NCBI GenBank assembly: GCA_964530695.1
Contig: CAZGYQ010000032.1
Span: 1-31,849 of the forward strand
Source of the DNA: VFBF01 sp964530695
Lineage (GTDB): Bacteria > Pseudomonadota > Alphaproteobacteria > Caulobacterales > Aquidulcibacteraceae
Direction: 5' to 3'
Length of the DNA stretch: 31,849 bases
Below the pieces are notes generated by a model. It ran no database searches. It worked only from the letters and a program-made list of their open reading frames with translations, and had not been told where the DNA came from. A program made the position numbers and the translations under genes. Each line of letters opens with the position of its first letter. Within the stretch, counting starts at the first letter, position 1. Positions 7,134-15,146 of the stretch are shown here, in pieces.

Positions 7134-7952
7134 CTAGGCGTGTTTGAACCTCGTATCGAACAGCAACGCAGTTCGGTCGATCATCCGTTCGTAGTTGAAA
7201 ATGCTGTCTGGCCCCGGTGCAGGTGACGCTTGTAGCAAGCTGACCGGCGACCCGTCGTTCTTGCAGTCAACGACAATGATCCCGAAGGCGTCATAACCTT
7301 CTTCGCCAGACTTGCTAGCACGCGGCAGCTCCGCAAGTTTTGACAGTACCCCGTTGGTGACGTCTGGCTGGCGATGGATATTGGTCTTCCCTGAGTTCGT
7401 CGGGCTGACGAATGTGCTCGCGAAGTTGATCATCGTGAACCCCACCGCAATCGCTGTCGAGTGATCGCCGTGAATGGTCAGATGGCTCGAATTTAGTTCA
7501 TCGTAGAGGCGGGGCCTCGCCTTTATGTGCTCCGTCATGCATGCCTTTGCCTCCAGCGCGAGCAACACGGCTCCGACAGGGCCCTGCCGAATTGTTGGCA
7601 GTGATGACAGAAGTTCTGCTTCCGGTTGCGAAAGGGGCAGCCGCAGTCGTGACGCGTAGTCAGCAATCGTCGGGCCTGATTTCGAGCCCGTCGGGCGCGC
7701 AAGCACCAGATCAAGGTTCTTCTTCCGGTTTACCCGGTAGTCTCGCATCTCGTGATCAAAGCCAAAGCACACACTGCCCGCTTCAATTTGCTGGCGTAAC
7801 GCGCGAGAGGCCACCAACAGATCGATCAGGATCGCAACGGAGGCGACCTTCGAATGGTCGTCGGAGCGTGAGTGGTACTGCCACTGACGACCGTCACGAT
7901 CGGTTACCCTAGGTATGCTGAGCGCCCTTGTGAGCAGGCCGGGTCCGATCAT
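7134..7952 (-). CDS. Putative type II restriction endonuclease (PD-(D/E)xK-like)
   Basis: 272 residues, convergent with the m5C methyltransferase and ending six bases from it. I do not recognise a named family. The likely catalytic core is an acidic residue in a hydrophobic strand (NLDLVLARP, D81), then LLALEAKACM (E134 and K136, an ExK motif in a strand) followed by a helix with R146, the spacing expected of PD-(D/E)xK nucleases. A second hydrophobic strand FGIIVVDCKND lies near 225. The ATG at 7952 has GGGGAGG upstream. The role as restriction partner is inferred from location and the D...ExK arrangement. It shares the lower GC of the methyltransferase, so the pair probably arrived together. 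It could instead be another methylation-linked nuclease. Confidence 0.65.
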   Translation of the reverse strand: MIGPGLLTRALSIPRVTDRDGRQWQYHSRSDDHSKVASVAILIDLLVASRALRQQIEAGSVCFGFDHEMRDYRVNRKKNLDLVLARPTGSKSGPTIADYASRLRLPLSQPEAELLSSLPTIRQGPVGAVLLALEAKACMTEHIKARPRLYDELNSSHLTIHGDHSTAIAVGFTMINFASTFVSPTNSGKTNIHRQPDVTNGVLSKLAELPRASKSGEEGYDAFGIIVVDCKNDGSPVSLLQASPAPGPDSIFNYERMIDRTALLFDTRFKHA

Positions 7953-8010
7953 GTCTGCGCCTCCCCGCAGTGCAGGCTATTGATGTTTGCCAAAAACACC
8001 AAATGCCCAG

Positions 8011-9759
8011 CTACTCGCTCTTCAGCTTCTCCAGCAGCGGCGCGTCGCGGGGGGTGAGGCGGCCTTCCTTCTTCAGGTCCTCCAGCATCGCGATGGCGCG
8101 GTTGCGGTGCTCGCCCTGGTCGGCCTCGCCGAGGGTGGCGAGCAGTGCGTGGACGACCGCCTGGAAGCGGCGCGTGCGCGGATCGGAGGGGGCCAGGTTG
8201 CGCAGGCCGTCGGCGATCCTGAGCTCCTGCTCCCAGGCGCTGCGTGCGGCGCGCGGATCGCCCGCCGCGGCCGCCGCCATGCCGAGACGCTCAAGGCAGA
8301 TCGCGAGATCGCGCTTCATCGACGGGTCCTGCGGCGCGCGGCGCGCGAACTCGAGCCGCGTGGCGAGGCTCGCCTCGAAACGGCGGCGCGCCTGCTCGGC
8401 GCCTCCCGCGGCGAGCGCGACATCCCCGAGTTTGGTGTCGCTGACGGCGAGATCGCGCGTCCATGGCCCGGGCGTGGCTTCGCGCGCGGCGAAAGATTCG
8501 CGGATTTCGCGCGCGGTGTTGAAGTGGTTGGCGGCGGTCGCGATGTCGCCGGCGCGCACGGCCACATCGCCGCTGCGATCGTGCGCCACCGCGCTTTCGC
8601 GCGCCCAGAAGGGATTGGCGGGATCGCGCATCGTCCACTCGGAGATGATCGCCATCGACTCGCGGAAGCCGTCGCGCGCGGCGTCGATGTTGTTCTCCGC
8701 CAGCGCCGTGTCGCCCACGCGCGCCCACAGGCCGGCGAGTTCACGGGCGTATTCGGCGTCGTCGGGGCGGCGTTTGACGAGGCGGTCGACCACGCCGATG
8801 CCCTGCCAGTAGCTGGCGCGCGCGACGGCATGGTCGTTCGAGGCGCGCGCGGCGTCGCCAAGCTTTTTCCACGACAGCGCGAGATCGCGCGCCCAGTCGG
8901 TGTTGCCGGCGTCGCGCAACGCAAGCTGCGTGCGCACCGCGAGGCCGCGTTCGTGTGCGGCGCGGGCGGCGGCGACGTCGCCCTGCGCGCGGGCGAGATC
9001 GCCGAGCTTGGCCCAGCTCGCCCCGAGGTCGCGCGCCCAGTCCGGATTGCCGCCATCGCGCGCGACGAGGTTTTCCATCAGTCGGCGCTTTTCCTCGAAA
9101 TGGACGCGCGCGCGCGCGAGGTCGCCGATGGCCATTGCAAGATCGCCAAGCCGCTCGTGGCCGACGCCGACATCGGCGACGAACTGGCCATTGGCCTTGT
9201 CGATTTCGGCGAGGCGGATGCTGAGGTCGATACTTTCCTCGTAGCCGCGCCGCGCCTCGGCCGCGTCGCCCTTCATCGCCGCGATATCGGCGAGCCGTCC
9301 CCACGCGAGGGCGATGTTGCGCTGGATCTCCAGGTCGTCGGGCGCCTGGCGGCCGAGCTCCTCGTGCACGGTCCTGAAGGCGGTGAAGGCGTCGCGCGCC
9401 TCGTCCAGCCGGCCGGCGCGCATGGCGAGGTCGCCGAGGTCGTGCGCCGCGATCGCGCGCTCGCGCGGTTCCCTGGCGCACCGGAACCCGCGGACGGCGC
9501 GGTCCCACGCGGCGGCGTTGTCCCCGGCTGCGGACAGGATCCGGGCGAGCCCGAGGTGGGCGGCGAAGTGTTCGGGATCGAGCGCGATCGCACGTTCGAA
9601 GGCGGCCAGGGCGCGCTGGTTGTCGAAACTCCGCGCCAATGCGCCGGCGCGGCGGGCGGCTTCGGCCGCGTCCGGCCCCTCGCCGGACTGCGCGCGCGTC
9701 ATGAGGGATTCATACGCACGGCGGGCGTCTTCAGGACTGGTGGCGCTGGGCGAGCTCAT
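8011..9759 (-). CDS. TPR-like solenoid protein with nine exact 48-residue repeats
   Basis: 582 residues from the ATG at 9759; a TTG at 9795 would add 12 residues, and neither has a good Shine-Dalgarno. Residues about 40-95 hold an ordinary TPR (RALAAFERAIALDPEHFAAH). From about residue 108 to 529 the protein repeats every 48 residues without any insertion or deletion; the register is fixed by LGD (or LAD, VGD, SGD, LGM) at the same place in each unit. A typical unit reads ARDLALSWxKLGD, then GDxxAAR with an aromatic-containing helix, then a polar turn DxGNxxW. Eight full units plus a first partial one are countable, then a degraded end. No signal peptide or enzyme domain is visible, so it is probably a cytoplasmic scaffold or binding protein. 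It sits between the RM pair and lpxC and is divergent from lpxC. Confidence 0.85.
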   Translation of the reverse strand: MSSPSATSPEDARRAYESLMTRAQSGEGPDAAEAARRAGALARSFDNQRALAAFERAIALDPEHFAAHLGLARILSAAGDNAAAWDRAVRGFRCAREPRERAIAAHDLGDLAMRAGRLDEARDAFTAFRTVHEELGRQAPDDLEIQRNIALAWGRLADIAAMKGDAAEARRGYEESIDLSIRLAEIDKANGQFVADVGVGHERLGDLAMAIGDLARARVHFEEKRRLMENLVARDGGNPDWARDLGASWAKLGDLARAQGDVAAARAAHERGLAVRTQLALRDAGNTDWARDLALSWKKLGDAARASNDHAVARASYWQGIGVVDRLVKRRPDDAEYARELAGLWARVGDTALAENNIDAARDGFRESMAIISEWTMRDPANPFWARESAVAHDRSGDVAVRAGDIATAANHFNTAREIRESFAAREATPGPWTRDLAVSDTKLGDVALAAGGAEQARRRFEASLATRLEFARRAPQDPSMKRDLAICLERLGMAAAAAGDPRAARSAWEQELRIADGLRNLAPSDPRTRRFQAVVHALLATLGEADQGEHRNRAIAMLEDLKKEGRLTPRDAPLLEKLKSE

Positions 9760-9837
9760 GGGAAGGGGAATGATACACGTTTCAGGCGAAGCCAAGGGCT
9801 GCGGCGTCGCATTCTGGGGCCGCGCCCGTAGCAGAGG

Positions 9838-9862
9838 TTAACGGTCACAAACCGTAACGGTC
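9838..9862. promoter_or_regulatory. Direct repeat TAACGGTC between TPR gene and lpxC
   Basis: TAACGGTC occurs at 9839-9846 and again at 9855-9862, sixteen bases apart, so on nearly the same helix face after one and a half turns. The first copy plus flanks (TTAACGGT) is also a near inverted repeat of ACCGTAA at 9851-9857. The site lies about 90 bases before lpxC and 80 bases before the divergent TPR gene, in the place of an operator or activator site. The role is inferred. Confidence 0.4.
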
Positions 9863-9953
9863 TTTGTGTTGAGGCGGGAGGGCGGGGACTCTAACGGAAC
9901 CTCCGGGGTCCGGACGTGCGCGTCCGGCGGGGCCCAGCCTGAAGGTCGCCGAG

Positions 9954-10883
9954 TTGAAAGTCGCCGCGTTGGACGTACAGCACACCATTTCGAGCCCGGC
10001 GGTCTGCGCGGGCATCGGCGTCCACACCGGCGCGCGCGTGCGGCTGTCGATCCGGCCGGCTCCCGCCGACACCGGCGTCATCTTCGTGCGCGGCGACGAG
10101 AAGGATCGCGACGCCCGCATCCCGGCGACGGCTGATTGCGTCGCCTCCACCAATCTCGGCACCACGCTGCGCAACCGCGCCGGCGTCGAGATCGCCACGG
10201 TGGAGCATTTCCTGGCCGCCTGCGCGGGCCTTGAGATCGACAACCTGATCGTGGAGGCCGACGGCCCGGAACTGCCCATCCTCGATGGCTCCTCGGCGCA
10301 GTTCGTCCAGCTGCTGATGAGCGCGGGACGGAAGGCCCAGCACGCCACCCGCCGCAGCATCGAGATCGTCGAACGGATTTCCGTCGTCTCGGGCGACAAG
10401 TCGGCCTGCCTCGAACCGGCCGAACGCGCCGAGCTCGACGTGACCATCCGCTACGCCGACGCGCCGATCGGCGTGCAGCGGCGGCGCTATTTCCCCGGGC
10501 GGGATGCTTTTCTTCACGAGATCGCCGATGCGCGGACCTACGGCTTCCTGTCGGATGTGGACAAGCTCCACGCGATCGGTCGCGGCCTGGGCGCCTCCTA
10601 CGAGAACACCGTGGTGATCGATGGCGGCCGCGTGGTGAACGATGACGGCCTGCGCTTCGAGGACGAATTCGTCCGCCACAAGATTCTCGACGCCATCGGC
10701 GATCTGGCGCTGGCCGGGGCGCCGATTCTCGGTCGCTACACAGCCGACCAGCCCGGACACGCGCTGAACGTGAAGCTCGTGCAGGCGCTGCTCGACACCC
10801 CGCGGGCGTGGCGCTGGGCGCCGCCGGACGTCCTGGCCGCCATGGCCGAGCGCCAGGTCTCCACGTTTGCGGCGGTTGGCTGA
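9954..10883 (+). CDS. lpxC: UDP-3-O-acyl-N-acetylglucosamine deacetylase LpxC
   Basis: 309 residues. The zinc enzyme that carries out the first committed step of lipid A synthesis in the cytoplasm. The zinc and catalytic residues are all present: TVEHFLAA (H85), RHKILDAIGDLAL (H242, D246), and DQPGHALN (H269). LDGSSAQFV and the FGF-like RTYGFLSDVD stretch are also typical. The start appears to be TTG at 9954 with GAAGG nine bases upstream; no ATG or GTG lies suitably near. bamD follows 187 bases later. In related genomes lpxC often follows ftsZ directly; here the RM pair and the repeat protein lie between. Confidence 0.96.
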   Translation: MKVAALDVQHTISSPAVCAGIGVHTGARVRLSIRPAPADTGVIFVRGDEKDRDARIPATADCVASTNLGTTLRNRAGVEIATVEHFLAACAGLEIDNLIVEADGPELPILDGSSAQFVQLLMSAGRKAQHATRRSIEIVERISVVSGDKSACLEPAERAELDVTIRYADAPIGVQRRRYFPGRDAFLHEIADARTYGFLSDVDKLHAIGRGLGASYENTVVIDGGRVVNDDGLRFEDEFVRHKILDAIGDLALAGAPILGRYTADQPGHALNVKLVQALLDTPRAWRWAPPDVLAAMAERQVSTFAAVG

Positions 10884-11070
10884 GCCGTTCGGCGCCGGGC
10901 GCCCCGAGGCCGCCTTTTTTCCCGACCATGACACTGCTGCGGCGGCGCTTTGCGGCGGCGCGCGGCTCATGTATTCCAGCCGCTCACATGGGGAGCCGCG
11001 CGACCGGCGCGCGGCCAGACACAAATCGCCGACCGGGCAAGACCCCGGCGGCCCACGAGGGCCCGTCCGT

Positions 11071-11919
11071 ATGAAGCTCCGCTCAAAGCGTATGTCCCAG
11101 GTGCTCCTCGCGGTGGCGCTCGCCGCCGCGCTCGCCGCCTGCGCCAGCAAGGAGAAGGAGCAGCGGCTCCAGTATCAGGAGCAGCCCGTCGAGCAGCTCT
11201 ACAATCGCGCCGCCGATCTCGTGGACCAGCGCCGCTGGGCGGAGGCCGCCACGGCTTTCGAGGAAGTGGAGCGCCAGCACCCCTATTCTTCGTGGGCGCG
11301 TCGTTCGATGCTGATGACCGCGTACGCGAAGTACCAGTCCAACCAGTACGACGAAGCTGTCGAGGCCTCGCGGCGCTTCATCCAGCTGCACCCCGGCAAC
11401 GAAGGCGCGCCCTACGCCTACTATCTGATCGCGCTCTGCAATTTCGAGCAGATCATGGACGTGGGCCGCGACCAGAAGACCACCGAACTCACGCTCGATG
11501 CGCTCAATGACGTGGTGCGCCGCTTCCCGCAGAGCGATTACGCGCGCGATGCCCGGCTGAAGATCGACATGACCTACGACCAGCTCGCGGGCAAGGAGAT
11601 GGAGGTCGGCCGCTTCTATCTCAACCGCGAGCAGCATCTGTCGGCGATCAACCGCTTCAGGAAGGTGATCGACGATCCGCATCTGCAGACCACCAGCCAC
11701 GTGCCGGAATCGCTGCACCGTCTTGTGGAAGCCTACCTCTCGCTCGGCCTCGTCGAGGAAGCGCAGAAATCGGCGGCGATCCTCGGCTACAACTTCCCGG
11801 GCGACAAATGGTACGAGCGCACCTACGCCCTGATGGGCGAGCGGGGCGTGGCCGTCGTGGGCGAACCGGAAGCGCGCCGCCGTGGCTGGCTCTCGCGCAC
11901 GCTCGGCCGGGTGTTCTGA
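11071..11919 (+). CDS. bamD: Outer membrane assembly lipoprotein BamD (ComL)
   Basis: 282 residues. BamD is the essential lipoprotein of the BAM complex that folds beta-barrel proteins into the outer membrane. The signal peptide ends in a clear lipobox LAAC with the lipidated Cys at residue 24. Five TPR-like helical pairs follow, with family stretches LYNRAADLVDQRRWAEA, FEEVERQHPYSSWARRS, RFIQLHPGN and AYYLIALCNFEQI. The open frame extends 68 codons upstream of 11071, but only this start yields a signal peptide at the N-terminus, and GAGGG lies about ten bases before it. ligA follows 53 bases later. In many alphaproteobacteria recN lies between bamD and ligA; it is absent here. Confidence 0.95.
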   Translation: MKLRSKRMSQVLLAVALAAALAACASKEKEQRLQYQEQPVEQLYNRAADLVDQRRWAEAATAFEEVERQHPYSSWARRSMLMTAYAKYQSNQYDEAVEASRRFIQLHPGNEGAPYAYYLIALCNFEQIMDVGRDQKTTELTLDALNDVVRRFPQSDYARDARLKIDMTYDQLAGKEMEVGRFYLNREQHLSAINRFRKVIDDPHLQTTSHVPESLHRLVEAYLSLGLVEEAQKSAAILGYNFPGDKWYERTYALMGERGVAVVGEPEARRRGWLSRTLGRVF

Positions 11920-11972
11920 TTTTCGTTCTCCGGGCGATGACAGGCGCGCGCTGACAGGCCAGACTCGCCGCC

Positions 11973-14321
11973 ATGACCGCGCGCGATACACCCGTCGAAA
12001 AGCTGACGAAAAGACAGGCCGAGGCCGAACTCGCCGCGCTTGCGGACGAGCTCGCCGCGCACGACGCGCGCTACTACCAGAAGGATGCGCCCAGCGTCTC
12101 CGACGCCGAATACGACGCGCTGCGCCGCCGCAACGCCGCGATCGAATCGCGCTTTCCGGAGCTGAAACGCGCCGACAGCCCCAGCGAGCGCGTGGGCGCG
12201 GCGGTGGCGGAGAAGTTCGGCAAGGTGCGCCACGGCGTGGCGATGCTGTCGCTCGACAACGCCTTCGACGACGGGGACGTGCCGGCCTTCGTGCAGAAGC
12301 TGCGGCGCTTCCTGAACCTCGACGACGACGCTTCGATCGCGATCACGGCGGAGCCGAAGATTGACGGGCTTTCCGCGAACCTGCGTTACGAAAAAGGCGT
12401 CTTCACGCTGGGCGCCACGCGCGGCGACGGGCGCGAGGGCGAGGACGTCACCGCGAATCTGCGCACGATCGCCGACATCCCGCACAGGCTGAAGGGCAAG
12501 GCGCCGGACCTCATCGAGGTGCGCGGCGAGGTCTACATTGAAAAGGCCGCGTTCGCCGCGATGAATGCACGCGCCGCGGAAGCCGGCCAGCAGACCTACG
12601 TCAATCCTCGCAATTCCGCCGCCGGCGCGTTGCGCCAGCTCGATCCCGCGATCACCGCGACGCGGCCGCTTCGCTTTTTCGCGCACGGCTGGGGGGAGAT
12701 CTCCGCGCCGCTGGCGGACACGCAGTCGGGCGCGATGATGGTGCTGGAGAAGTTCGGCGTCCCCATCAACCCGGGCATGCGGGTCTGCGCCGGCGCGGAG
12801 GAACTGCTCGCGGCCTACAGGGCCATCGGCGCCGGTCGCGCGAAACTGGCGTATGAAATCGACGGCGTCGTCTACAAGGTGGACCGCCTCGACCTGCAGC
12901 AGCGCCTCGGCTTCGTCTCGCGCAGTCCGCGCTGGGCCATCGCGCACAAATTCCCGGCAGAGCAGGCTGAAACAGTGCTCGCGGGCATCGACATCCAGGT
13001 CGGCCGCACCGGCGCGCTGACGCCGGTGGCGCGGCTTGAGCCTGTGTTCGTGGGCGGCGTCACGGTGACCAACGCCACGCTGCACAACGCCGACTACATC
13101 GCAGGCGTCGGCGCCGACGGCGAAGCGATCCGCGGCGGCAAGGATCTGCGCATCGGCGACACCGTCGTGATCCAGCGGGCAGGCGACGTCATTCCGCAAC
13201 TCGTCGACGTCATCATCGAGAAGCGTCCGAAGGGTGCGCGGAAATTCGTGTTCCCGACCACGTGCCCGCGCTGCGGCGCGCACGTGGCGCGCGAGATCGA
13301 GCCCGGCGAGGCCGCAGTCGTCGCGCGGTGCACCGGCGGCCTCAACTGCCCCGCGCAAGTGGTGGAGCGTCTGAAGCACTTCGCCTCGCGTCGTGCGCTG
13401 GACATCGAAGGCCTCGGCGACAAGCAGATCGAGGAGTTCTTCGAGATCGGCATCGTCAAGGAGCCCGCCGACATCTACCGCCTCGCCGATCATCGCGCGA
13501 TGATCAGCGAACGCGAGGGCTATGGCGAAAAGAGCGTGACGAACCTGCTCGCCGCGATCGAGGCGCGCCGCGCGCCGGAGTTGTCCCGCTTCCTGTTCGG
13601 CCTCGGCATCCGCGACATCGGCGAAACGACGGCCGGCGTGCTCGCCCGCTATTTCGAGACATGGGACGCGTTCGAGGCTGCATGCCATGCGGCGGTGAAG
13701 GGACGTGCGGGAGAGGCCTATCGCAGGCTGGTGCGCGTCAGCGGAGTCGGTCCCGGCGCGCGCGATGCGCTGATCGCCGCGGCCCCCGCGCTGAAGGCCG
13801 GCGATGATCTCTTCGGCGCAGCGCCGAGCGTGAAAGGCGTGAACACGCGCGCGTGGCAGGGCCTGAGCGAAACGTTCGGCGACTGGCCGTCCGTCATCGC
13901 CGCCATCAAGGACGCCGCGCAGCAGCAACCGCAGGAGGCCTTCGCGGCGCTCGTGAACATCGACGGCGTCGGTCCGGTGGCGGCCGAGCGTCTGTGCGAT
14001 TTCTTCGAGGAGGACCACAATCGCGCGGCGCTCGCGCGGCTCCTGAAAGAGGTGACGCCGCAGGCGGAGCGCAAGGCGGCGACATCGAGTCCGGTGGCGG
14101 GCATGACGGTTGTGTTCACCGGCGCGCTTGAACGGATGAGCCGCGACGAAGCGAAGGCGCGCGCAACGCTGCTCGGCGCAAAAGTCTCCGGCAGCGTGTC
14201 GAAAAAAACCGATCTCGTCGTCGCGGGGCCCGGCGCCGGCTCGAAGCTGAAGGAGGCCGAAGCGCACGGCGTCCGCGTGATCGACGAGGACGCCTGGCTC
14301 GCGCTGATCGGCGATGGCTGA
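11973..14321 (+). CDS. ligA: NAD-dependent DNA ligase LigA
   Basis: 782 residues. Seals nicks in DNA using NAD, acting at Okazaki fragments and in repair. Domain order is complete: an N-terminal NAD-binding Ia domain with YYQKDAPSVSDAEYD (about 34-48), adenylation domain with EPKIDGLSANLRYE and nucleophile Lys129, the OB fold (VGRTGALTPVARLEPV), a four-Cys zinc finger (TCPRCG ... CTGGLNCPAQ, about 430-460), helix-hairpin-helix repeats, and a C-terminal BRCT domain (about 705-780, VFTGALERMSRDEAK ... ISKK-like SVSKKTDLVV). It is longer than the roughly 670 residues of E. coli LigA, because of extra sequence in the HhH part, as in other alphaproteobacteria. The 3' end is separated by one base from the end of the convergent lipoprotein gene. 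Confidence 0.97.
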   Translation: MTARDTPVEKLTKRQAEAELAALADELAAHDARYYQKDAPSVSDAEYDALRRRNAAIESRFPELKRADSPSERVGAAVAEKFGKVRHGVAMLSLDNAFDDGDVPAFVQKLRRFLNLDDDASIAITAEPKIDGLSANLRYEKGVFTLGATRGDGREGEDVTANLRTIADIPHRLKGKAPDLIEVRGEVYIEKAAFAAMNARAAEAGQQTYVNPRNSAAGALRQLDPAITATRPLRFFAHGWGEISAPLADTQSGAMMVLEKFGVPINPGMRVCAGAEELLAAYRAIGAGRAKLAYEIDGVVYKVDRLDLQQRLGFVSRSPRWAIAHKFPAEQAETVLAGIDIQVGRTGALTPVARLEPVFVGGVTVTNATLHNADYIAGVGADGEAIRGGKDLRIGDTVVIQRAGDVIPQLVDVIIEKRPKGARKFVFPTTCPRCGAHVAREIEPGEAAVVARCTGGLNCPAQVVERLKHFASRRALDIEGLGDKQIEEFFEIGIVKEPADIYRLADHRAMISEREGYGEKSVTNLLAAIEARRAPELSRFLFGLGIRDIGETTAGVLARYFETWDAFEAACHAAVKGRAGEAYRRLVRVSGVGPGARDALIAAAPALKAGDDLFGAAPSVKGVNTRAWQGLSETFGDWPSVIAAIKDAAQQQPQEAFAALVNIDGVGPVAAERLCDFFEEDHNRAALARLLKEVTPQAERKAATSSPVAGMTVVFTGALERMSRDEAKARATLLGAKVSGSVSKKTDLVVAGPGAGSKLKEAEAHGVRVIDEDAWLALIGDG

Positions 14322-14322
14322 A

Positions 14323-14928
14323 TTAGCGCTGCGGCCCTTCGGGCGGTCGGGCGGGACGCGGCGGCGCAACGGCGGGCGGGGGCGTTACTTCGTAATAGCC
14401 CTGCGGACGCAATCCCCGCTGCAGCGCCCGCTGCAGCACGGTGCGCAGCTGCGCGCGGTCGCTGACGAGGCAGGTCTGGCTGTCGAGGACCTCCAGGTTG
14501 AGTTCGGTGCGATCGGCGTCGGTGAGCTGGCTGCACTCCGGCGCGTAGGTCCACACCCGCGGACCGTCGATCTTGCCGATGCCGTAGGTCGCACGGCCGC
14601 CCTCGATCACCTGCGCCACGAGCCAGATGCGGTCGAGCGGCGCCACGCGATAGGTGACACGCTCGCGGGGGTTGGCGAGGGAGACGATCTCGTAGCCGTC
14701 GCCAGTCCAGCGGTAGGACACCGCGTTCGCCAGCGGCCCCCCGCCCATCCGGTCGAACGCGACATGCCGGGCGTATCCGCCCGCGCCAAAGAGCTGGGCG
14801 CTCTCGCGTACCGTCACCAGCGGCTCGCGCGATGCGAAACAGCCGGGCAGCGCCAGCACCCCGGCGCCGACGCCCAGCGTGCGGCCCCAAGAAAGACCCA
14901 GGGAGATCAGGGCGGTCCTGCGGTTCAA
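14323..14928 (-). CDS. Predicted lipoprotein of unknown function
   Basis: 201 residues. I do not recognise the family. The N-terminus has two arginines, a hydrophobic stretch and a lipobox LPGC with Cys30, so it should be a lipid-anchored envelope protein. The rest is soluble with beta-type stretches (GDGYEIVSLANPRERVTYRV) and two later cysteines (in PECSQL and SQTCLV) that may form a disulfide. The tail is Pro/Arg rich. The start is a TTG at 14928; no ATG or GTG gives a complete signal peptide, and the ribosome-binding site is weak, so the start is uncertain. It converges on ligA and is divergent from the phasin gene, with 218 bases between. Confidence 0.7.
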   Translation of the reverse strand: MNRRTALISLGLSWGRTLGVGAGVLALPGCFASREPLVTVRESAQLFGAGGYARHVAFDRMGGGPLANAVSYRWTGDGYEIVSLANPRERVTYRVAPLDRIWLVAQVIEGGRATYGIGKIDGPRVWTYAPECSQLTDADRTELNLEVLDSQTCLVSDRAQLRTVLQRALQRGLRPQGYYEVTPPPAVAPPRPARPPEGPQR

Positions 14929-15072
14929 CGTGTCTGTCCGCGCCGGGCATGCTGGATGCGGGGCGTCTGGCTTGAGTTCGGTTGTGGCGATCCTAACGCC
15001 CCTGAAAGGGCTGAAAAGGGGCCGTCGGGCGGCGTTCGCGCGTCAGGCGAGCGCGACCCCGGGCGGCGAAAC

Positions 15073-15105
15073 CTAGAATGCTCTTTCTAGACGATCTCCC
15101 TAGAA
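15073..15105. promoter_or_regulatory. CTAGAA triple inverted/direct repeat upstream of phasin
   Basis: CTAGAA at 15073-15078, its reverse complement TTCTAG at 15085-15090, and CTAGAA again at 15100-15105, that is CTAGAA-N6-TTCTAG-N9-CTAGAA, ends 41 bases before the phasin start. In such GC-rich DNA three copies of an AT-richer palindromic half-site in 33 bases are unlikely to be chance. It has the form of a dimeric repressor or activator operator. Which protein binds it is not shown; I did not find the same word in front of phaC/phaD. Confidence 0.5.
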
Positions 15106-15146
15106 CCCGTCCCCATGGCGCAGGGGCGCCGACCGGAGACATGCAG

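Noticed and set aside
7987..9831. 614-codon open frame opposite the 48-residue repeat gene
   Set aside because: Its apparent repeats only mirror those of the real gene on the other strand, which shows the clean TPR-like pattern.
9838..9862. CtrA binding site (TTAA-N7-TTAA) before lpxC
   Set aside because: Only one TTAA half is present and the second TAAC copy is at the wrong spacing.
10884..10925. Intrinsic terminator after lpxC (GGCGCCGGGCGCC then a T-run)
   Set aside because: The T-run at 10915-10920 is more than ten bases beyond the GC repeat and the hairpin has almost no loop; not a convincing terminator.
11823..14369. 848-codon open frame opposite ligA
   Set aside because: Covers all of ligA in antisense; no motifs.
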